A program made the position numbers and the translations under genes. The notes under the pieces were generated by a model that did not search any database, had not been told where the DNA came from, and worked only from the letters and a program-made list of their open reading frames with translations. A DNA stretch of 64,000 nt from Actinocatenispora sp036503555 (GTDB lineage Bacteria; Actinomycetota; Actinomycetes; Mycobacteriales; Micromonosporaceae): contig DASXWQ010000045.1 in the NCBI GenBank assembly GCA_036503555.1, forward strand, positions 1 to 64,000. Reading direction: 5' to 3'. How positions within the stretch are numbered: the stretch's first letter is position 1; the number at the start of each line of letters is the position of its first letter. Positions 58,913 to 64,000 of this stretch are shown in pieces.

Positions 58913-60475
58913 TCAAATCCATTTGTTACCGAGCCACATCCGCGCGAACCAGTCCGAGTAGGGAATGGTCTCACCGACGTAGAGCGGATAGAAGTACAGG
59001 AAGCAGAGCGCGACGATCGCCACGTACCCGCCGGCCACGAGGGTACCGACGAGTCGGCGTTCCGGGGTGGCCGTGGGCGTGCCGATGACCATGCCGAGCG
59101 TCATGGTGACCGCGAGTATCAGGAACGGTTCGGCGGGCAACGCGTAGAAGTAGAACATGGTGCGGTGGTCGGAGAACTGGTAGTACAGCCACGGCAGGAT
59201 GCCCATGGCCGAGCCGGCCAGGACGAACCAGCCGCGCCAGTCGCGCTTCGCGATCGCCCACCACGCGGTCGCGCCGAGCGCCGGGACGAACGCCCACCAC
59301 AGCGCCGGCGTACCGAGCAGGAGGACCTCGGCGGCGCACTGGTTGGACCCGCAGGGCCCGTCGCCCGAGTAGTAGTAGGAGACGGGGCGGCCGAGGGTCA
59401 GCCACTGCAACGGCCACGACTGGTACAGGTGCTTGGTGGTCAGGCCGGTGTGGAACGCCAGGATGTCCCGGTGGTACTGGAAGAGGTTGACCAGCGGACC
59501 GATGACCGGCGGCTCCGGCAGCTGGTGGTCGCGCAGCCAGTGCCGGTCCCAGCTGTGGTCGTTGGCGAACCAGCCGGCCCAGCTCGCCACGTACACCACG
59601 AGGATCACGCCGAGCGAGACGAGCAGCCAGCCGAACTCGTCGAGGATCGCGTCCCGCCACGGATGACGTACGCCCGCGGCGCGGCGGGTGTGCGCGTCCC
59701 ACAGGTAGAGCACGACGAAGAAGAGCAGCACATACCACACGGCGCTCCACTTGACCGCCATGCCGGCGCCGAGCAGGGCCGCCGCGCCGAGCCGCCACCA
59801 CGGTACGGCGTGCGGTCGTTCGGTGCCGGGGTCGCCGCCGCGCTCGAGCAGCGCCAGCCAGCGCGCCCGGGCCGCCTCCCGGTCCATGACCAGGCACGCG
59901 AACGCGGCGAGCACGAACATCATGAGGAAGATGTCGAGCAGCGCGACGCGGCTCGACACGAACGCCATCCCGTCCAGCGTCATCAGCAGCCCGGCCGTGC
60001 AGCCGAGCAGCGTGGACCGGAACATCCGGCGTGCCAGCCGGACCAGGATCACGATCGACACCACGCCGGCGACGACCGACATGATCCGCCAGCCGGTCTC
60101 GTTGTACCCGAACGTCGCCTCGCCGATGCCGATGATCCACTTGCCGAGCGGCGGGTGTGCGATGAACGAGCCGGTGTTGGTCTTGTCGTCCCACTCCACG
60201 CCGTGCTGCAGCAGGTGCTGCGCGTCCGTGGCGTAGTAGATCTCGTCGAAGATCTTGCCCTTGGGGTGTGCCAGCCCGATCAGCCGCAGCAGCGCCGCCA
60301 CGGCCGCGACGCCGGCGGTGAACAGCCACGACGTCGCGCCGTCGGACGGCATCGACGGCAGCAGCCGGCGCCGCACGTCCGCACCGACGGCCGACTCGCG
60401 ATCGGACGGGTGCTTGGCGGGCTCGACTGTCAACTCCGTGACTGGCACCCGACGATCGTAGGCTGACGGCACCAT
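58913..60475 (-). CDS. Protein O-mannosyltransferase (GT39/PMT)
   Basis: This 520-residue membrane enzyme moves mannose from polyprenyl-phosphate-mannose to Ser/Thr of proteins during export. About ten to twelve membrane helices begin near residue 50. The catalytic Asp-Glu is in KIFDEIYYATDAQ (about 75), and FIAHPPLGKWIIGIGE follows in the first loop. YYFYxxx-like FYFYALPAEPFL and the C-terminal PLYVGETIPYSDW are PMT family hallmarks. ATG 60475 is used; GTG 60448 is also possible. It is divergent from rsmI, a linkage common in actinobacteria. Confidence 0.93.
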   Translation of the reverse strand: MVPSAYDRRVPVTELTVEPAKHPSDRESAVGADVRRRLLPSMPSDGATSWLFTAGVAAVAALLRLIGLAHPKGKIFDEIYYATDAQHLLQHGVEWDDKTNTGSFIAHPPLGKWIIGIGEATFGYNETGWRIMSVVAGVVSIVILVRLARRMFRSTLLGCTAGLLMTLDGMAFVSSRVALLDIFLMMFVLAAFACLVMDREAARARWLALLERGGDPGTERPHAVPWWRLGAAALLGAGMAVKWSAVWYVLLFFVVLYLWDAHTRRAAGVRHPWRDAILDEFGWLLVSLGVILVVYVASWAGWFANDHSWDRHWLRDHQLPEPPVIGPLVNLFQYHRDILAFHTGLTTKHLYQSWPLQWLTLGRPVSYYYSGDGPCGSNQCAAEVLLLGTPALWWAFVPALGATAWWAIAKRDWRGWFVLAGSAMGILPWLYYQFSDHRTMFYFYALPAEPFLILAVTMTLGMVIGTPTATPERRLVGTLVAGGYVAIVALCFLYFYPLYVGETIPYSDWFARMWLGNKWI

Positions 60476-60534
60476 CGGCGGTACGGCCCCTGCCGCACCG
60501 CCGACATACCCGGCCGGAAGGGCACACGGTACGC

Positions 60535-61389
60535 ATGGCGGACGATCACCGCGGACAACTCGTACTGGCGGGGGCGCCGCTCGGCAACGTCGCCGACGCC
60601 AGCGAACGCCTGCGTACGGCGCTGGCCGGCGCGGACCTCGTCGCCGCCGAGGACACCCGGCGGCTGCACCGCCTCGCCGGCGAGCTGTCCGTCACGCTGC
60701 CGGCGCGGATCGTCTCGTACTTCGAGGGCAACGAGGAGCGCCGGACGCCCGAGCTGCTCGCCGAGCTGACGGCCGGCGCCCACATCACGCTGATCACCGA
60801 CGGCGGGATGCCTAGCGTCTCCGACCCCGGGTACCGGCTGGTGCGCGCGGCGATCGACGCGGGTGTACCGGTGACGGTGGTGCCCGGGCCGAGCGCGGTG
60901 ACCACGGCGCTCGCGGTGTCGGGGCTGCCGTGCGACAGGTTCTGCTTCGAGGGGTTCCCGCCGCGCAAGCCGGCGGAGCGCCGATCCCGGTTCGTCGAGC
61001 TGGCCGGGGAGCCGCGCACGCTGGTGTTCTTCGAGTCGCCGCACCGGATCGCCGGGTCGCTCACCGACCTGGCCGCCGCGTTCGGCGCCGACCGGCCGGC
61101 CGCGCTGTGCCGGGAGCTGACCAAGACGTACGAGCAGGTGCGGCGCGGACCGCTCGGCGAGCTGGCCGACGGCGTCGCCGAGGACCCGCCGCGCGGCGAG
61201 ATCACCCTGGTCGTGGCCGGTGCGCCGGCGACGCCGCGGGTCGCGCTGGGCGCCGACGACCTGGCCGCCGCCGTCGCCGAACGCCAGGCGACGGGGCTGT
61301 CCCGGCGCGACGCGATCGCGGTCGTCGCCGCCGAGACGGGCACCCCGCGCCGCGAGGTGTACGCGGCGGCGGTCGCCCGCAGGGACTGA
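60535..61389 (+). CDS. rsmI: 16S rRNA (cytidine(1402)-2'-O)-methyltransferase
   Basis: This 284-residue enzyme methylates the ribose of C1402 in the decoding centre of 16S rRNA. LVLAGAPLGNVADASER opens the tetrapyrrole-methylase fold, AEDTRR (about 40) and TDGGMPSVSDPGYRLV (about 88-103) are signatures, and PGPSAVTTALAVSGLP completes the SAM pocket. FESPHRI and REVYAAAV end the protein. The start is ATG 60535, 60 bp from the divergent mannosyltransferase gene. Confidence 0.95.
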   Translation: MADDHRGQLVLAGAPLGNVADASERLRTALAGADLVAAEDTRRLHRLAGELSVTLPARIVSYFEGNEERRTPELLAELTAGAHITLITDGGMPSVSDPGYRLVRAAIDAGVPVTVVPGPSAVTTALAVSGLPCDRFCFEGFPPRKPAERRSRFVELAGEPRTLVFFESPHRIAGSLTDLAAAFGADRPAALCRELTKTYEQVRRGPLGELADGVAEDPPRGEITLVVAGAPATPRVALGADDLAAAVAERQATGLSRRDAIAVVAAETGTPRREVYAAAVARRD

Positions 61390-61402
61390 CTCGGGAGAAA
61401 AC

Positions 61403-61433
61403 TTGACCTGGAGCGCGGTCCAGGTGGCAGCGT
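61403..61433 (+). promoter_or_regulatory. MerR-type promoter/operator
   Basis: TTGACC (61403-61408) is a good -35. It overlaps a 20-bp palindrome with perfect 7-bp arms, ACCTGGA-GCGCGG-TCCAGGT (61406-61425). A weak -10 (CAGCGT, about 61428-61433) follows at a 19-bp spacing, longer than the usual 17. A long spacer filled by a dyad is the hallmark of promoters activated by MerR-family regulators. No merR gene is in the window. Confidence 0.72.
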
Positions 61434-61469
61434 CGTCATGCGGACAGCCAGGACAAGCGGGAGGACGGC

Positions 61470-62339
61470 ATGCGTACTCGCAGGTTGGGCAGGTTGGACC
61501 AGGACAGCTCGGTGATCATCTACGGCGCGGCGATGCTCGGCGGCGTGGACCAGGACACCGCCGACGCGTCCATCCAGTACGCCCTGGACTCCGGGATCAA
61601 CCACTTCGACGTGGCCGCGTCGTACGGCGACGCCGAGCTGCGCCTCGGTCCGTGGATGCCGCGGATCCGGGAGCGGATCTTCCTCGCCAGCAAGACGGGG
61701 GAGAAGGACGCCGACTCGGCGTACCGGCAGATCAACACGTCGCTGGAGCGGTTGCAGACCGACCACCTGGACCTGATCCAGCTGCACGCCGTGTGCGACC
61801 AGGAGGACCTGGACCGGCGTACCGGTCCGGGTGGCGCGCTGGCCGGCGCGGTCCGGGCGCTCGACGAGGGCCTGGTCGGCGCGATCGGCATCACCGGGCA
61901 CGGGCACGAGGCGCCCGCCACCCACCTCGAAGCGATCCGCCGGTACGACTTCGCCACCGTGATCACCCCGATCAACTACGCGCTCACCCGCCAGCCCGGC
62001 TACTACGACGACTTCCGGGAGCTGGCCGCCGCGACCCAGGAACGCGGGGTCGGGCTGATGACGATCAAGAGCGGCGCCCGCCGCAACTGGCCGGGCGGCG
62101 GCACCTCCGGCCCGTACACCACCTGGTACGAGCCGCTCGACGAGCAGCGGTACATCACCGCGTCGGTGTCGTGGGTGCTGTCGCATCGGGAGATCACCGG
62201 CATCCCCACCGCCTCCGACGTACGCCTGCTGCCGCTGTACGTCGAGGCCGAGCGCGCCCGGATGCCCACGGAGGCGGCGGAGGCCGTGCTCGCCGAGGTC
62301 GACGACTACAGCTCGCCGTTCCTCCGCCAGGTCATCTGA
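61470..62339 (+). CDS. Aldo/keto reductase
   Basis: This 289-residue oxidoreductase begins MRTRRLGRLDQDSSVIIYGAA. Catalytic residues are Asp and Tyr in NHFDVAASYGDAE (about 44-52), Lys in LASKTGEKD (about 74) and His in LIQLHAVC (about 107). It is shorter than the other reductase at 5960 and belongs to a different branch. Its promoter has a MerR-type dyad, so it is probably induced by a toxic aldehyde, drug or redox signal (inference). It converges on the membrane protein gene. Confidence 0.9.
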   Translation: MRTRRLGRLDQDSSVIIYGAAMLGGVDQDTADASIQYALDSGINHFDVAASYGDAELRLGPWMPRIRERIFLASKTGEKDADSAYRQINTSLERLQTDHLDLIQLHAVCDQEDLDRRTGPGGALAGAVRALDEGLVGAIGITGHGHEAPATHLEAIRRYDFATVITPINYALTRQPGYYDDFRELAAATQERGVGLMTIKSGARRNWPGGGTSGPYTTWYEPLDEQRYITASVSWVLSHREITGIPTASDVRLLPLYVEAERARMPTEAAEAVLAEVDDYSSPFLRQVI

Positions 62340-62355
62340 CCCGCCGCCGGCGGGA

Positions 62356-63108
62356 TCACCAGGCGGCGGCGAGCAGGCCGGCGGCGACGACCAGCGGGCC
62401 GGCCAGGCTGAGCGTGACGGCGGCGGCGCGGTGCCGGCCGCGCAGCCGCCCCGCGCCGGTCACGAGCGCGATGAGCAGGCCGAGCAGGAGCACCAGCGCG
62501 AGCGGTACCGCCCAGCGCAGGAGCAGGCCGAGCGAGTCCCCGACGTACGCCTGGCGGGCGGACGACGACACCATGCGGGCGGCGAGCCGGGCGCCGGGCC
62601 GGGCGTCGCCGCCGGACACCGGTACGGTGCGCACCCGGTACCGGCCGTCCGCGGCGGTGAAGTCGCCGACGCAGCGTTTCGCCACGCCGCCGCCGGTGCA
62701 GCGGGTGACCGCGACGGTGCCGCGGTCCGCGTGCCCGACGGCGAGCCAGAACGGCTCGGCGCCGACCCACGCGAAGAATGCCGCGAACAGCGCGAACACC
62801 ACCAGCAGCGGCAGGCCGACGCCCGGCCGGCGTGGATCGCGTACCGGACCGGTGGGTGCCTGGGGCCGGGGTGGCGTGAGCGTCGCCGCCCGGGACCGGC
62901 CGTCCGGCCAGAGCGGGAACTCGTGCTCCTCGGTGAGCGGCCCGGTCGTCTCGCCCGGCCGGTACACGTCGGGCAGGCCGGTCTCCGGGTCGCGGGTCTC
63001 GTCGTCGGGTCCTGTGGTGTCCGGGCCGGTGCCGGCGTCGGCCGGCGCGCGGTCGACCCGCGGGTCCGTCCCCGGATTGTCGGCGTCCTGAACGGTCACG
63101 TCACCCAT
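62356..63108 (-). CDS. Membrane protein with acidic N-terminal tail
   Basis: This is a 250-residue protein. The first 100 residues are Asp/Pro/Thr-rich and disordered. Membrane helices lie at about 103-125, 195-215 and 225-248. Between the first two is an extracytoplasmic loop of about 70 residues with TRCTGGG and KRCVGDF, a likely disulfide pair. It resembles uncharacterised Micromonosporaceae membrane proteins (possibly DUF6346). The function is unknown. It is divergent from metG across 87 bp. Confidence 0.72.
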   Translation of the reverse strand: MGDVTVQDADNPGTDPRVDRAPADAGTGPDTTGPDDETRDPETGLPDVYRPGETTGPLTEEHEFPLWPDGRSRAATLTPPRPQAPTGPVRDPRRPGVGLPLLVVFALFAAFFAWVGAEPFWLAVGHADRGTVAVTRCTGGGVAKRCVGDFTAADGRYRVRTVPVSGGDARPGARLAARMVSSSARQAYVGDSLGLLLRWAVPLALVLLLGLLIALVTGAGRLRGRHRAAAVTLSLAGPLVVAAGLLAAAW

Positions 63109-63195
63109 TCCACACCTGTCCGGCACCGCGGTCCGGATGCCACACCGGCGCCCGCGCCGGGAAATCGGCTCGCCGGCCTCGATAGTCTTGCGGGC

Positions 63196-64000
63196 ATGAG
63201 CAACGTCTTGACAGCTGTCGCCTGGCCGTACGCGAACGGCCCGCGACACATCGGCCACGTGTCCGGTTTCGGGGTGCCCTCCGATGTCTTCAGCCGGTAC
63301 ATGCGGATGGCCGGTCACGACGTGCTGATGGTCTCGGGTACCGACGAGCACGGCACCCCGATCCTGGTGCAGGCCGAGCAGGAGGGTGTGTCGCCGCGGG
63401 AGCTCGCCGACCGGTACAACCGCGTCATCGTCGAGGACCTCGCCGCGCTGGGCCTGTCGTACGACCTGTTCACGCGGACCACGACGCGCAACCACGCGGC
63501 GGTCGCCCAGGAGCTGTTCCGCACCGTGCACAAGAACGGCTACCTGATCGAGAAGAAGACGTCGGGGGCGATTTCGCCGTCGACCGGCCGTACCCTGCCG
63601 GACCGGTACATCGAGGGCACCTGCCCGATCTGCGGGTACGACGGGGCGCGCGGCGACCAGTGCGACAACTGCGGCAACCAGCTGGACCCGACGGACCTGA
63701 TCAACCCGCGGTCCCGGATCAACGGCGAGACGCCGAAGTTCATCGAGACCGAGCACTTCTTCCTGGACCTGCCGGCGCTCGCCGACGCGCTCGGCGACTG
63801 GCTGCGCAGCCGTCAGGGCTGGCGGCCGAACGTGCTGAAGTTCTCCCTGAACCTGCTCGACGACCTGCGCCCGCGGGCGATGACCCGCGACCTCGACTGG
63901 GGCATCCCGGTGCCGCTGGCCGGCTGGGAGGACAACCCCAACAAGCGGCTGTACGTGTGGTTCGACGCGGTCATCGGCTACCTGTCGGCGGCGATCGAGT
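63196..64000 (+). CDS. metG: Methionyl-tRNA synthetase, N-terminal part
   Basis: Only the first 268 codons lie in the window; the gene runs off the right edge. The enzyme charges tRNA-Met. The HIGH-type motif is YANGPRHIGH (about 11-20). VSGTDEHGTPI follows, and the zinc knuckle is CPIC-N9-CDNC (about 140-155). DLDWGIPVPLAGW and KRLYVWFDAVIGY are the core motifs before KMSKS, which would lie beyond the window. The MetG1 zinc-knuckle form is normal in actinobacteria. Confidence 0.95.
   Translation, partial: MSNVLTAVAWPYANGPRHIGHVSGFGVPSDVFSRYMRMAGHDVLMVSGTDEHGTPILVQAEQEGVSPRELADRYNRVIVEDLAALGLSYDLFTRTTTRNHAAVAQELFRTVHKNGYLIEKKTSGAISPSTGRTLPDRYIEGTCPICGYDGARGDQCDNCGNQLDPTDLINPRSRINGETPKFIETEHFFLDLPALADALGDWLRSRQGWRPNVLKFSLNLLDDLRPRAMTRDLDWGIPVPLAGWEDNPNKRLYVWFDAVIGYLSAAIE

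Overview
The window is high-GC actinobacterial chromosome. GTG starts are frequent, third codon positions are mostly G or C, and genes often overlap by 4 nt. A conservon, a chaplin, a galU-glp-glpR block, DUF6297-like and CGNR proteins, and many GTAC/CGTACG motifs suggest the family Micromonosporaceae. The genus cannot be settled from sequence alone. There is no rRNA, phage, transposase, integrase or CRISPR array. Most genes are chromosomal housekeeping, transport and regulatory genes.

Layout. 1-3.5 kb: cell-wall-anchored chaplin, peptide deformylase and a secreted S53 protease, all on the minus strand. 3.8-8.1 kb: drug/natrium-type ABC exporter, aldo/keto reductase and a PIN-like/FHA fusion. 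8.1-8.6 kb is a gene-free stretch with palindromes. 8.6-13.1 kb: MFS transporter divergent from a LysR regulator, a secreted S1 protease and a universal stress protein. 13.2-18.5 kb: MecA-like class B penicillin-binding lipoprotein, MFS transporter, small winged-helix regulator with a membrane partner, and a histidine kinase without a response regulator. 18.7-24.8 kb: five tightly packed genes (hydrolase, acyltransferase, GGPP synthase, phytoene desaturase, lycopene cyclase) that form a carotenoid operon lacking phytoene synthase. 24.9-29.3 kb: serine hydrolase, isochorismatase-like and AlkZ-like proteins, tRNA-Arg(CCT), and an NlpC/P60 endopeptidase under a c-di-AMP (ydaO) riboswitch. 29.6-32.5 kb: copper operon csoR-copZ-copA with a CsoR operator.

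32.5-42.8 kb: methyltransferase, a frameshifted small gene, acetyltransferase, CGNR regulator, an ABC pair, DsbA-like protein, a second universal stress protein, a TetR-MFS pair carrying the same 18-bp operator twice, metallo-beta-lactamase-fold hydrolase and mscL. 42.9-50.9 kb: SAF-domain protein, FmdB, 5-formyl-THF cyclo-ligase, a HAMP-GAF-GGDEF cyclase, galU, glp, an acetyltransferase and sepX/glpR, which links precursor supply, c-di-GMP and cell division. 50.9-51.6 kb is a decaying aldo/keto reductase with tandem repeats next to tRNA-Ala(CGC). 52.0-56.4 kb is a complete conservon (cvnABCD). It converges on an Hsp70-GrpE pair. The window ends with a protein O-mannosyltransferase, rsmI, an aldo/keto reductase behind a MerR-type promoter, a membrane protein and the start of metG.

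The main regulatory signals found are the riboswitch, the CsoR, TetR and MerR-type operators, two copies of TTTCCRTRCCGGAAA in front of the winged-helix operon, a 35-bp inverted repeat between the S1 protease and the stress protein, and several perfect stem-loop terminators. No clearly novel multi-gene defence or mobile system was seen. The best leads are the crtB-less carotenoid operon with its acyltransferase, the PIN-FHA fusion, the unexplained operators and the broken genes.
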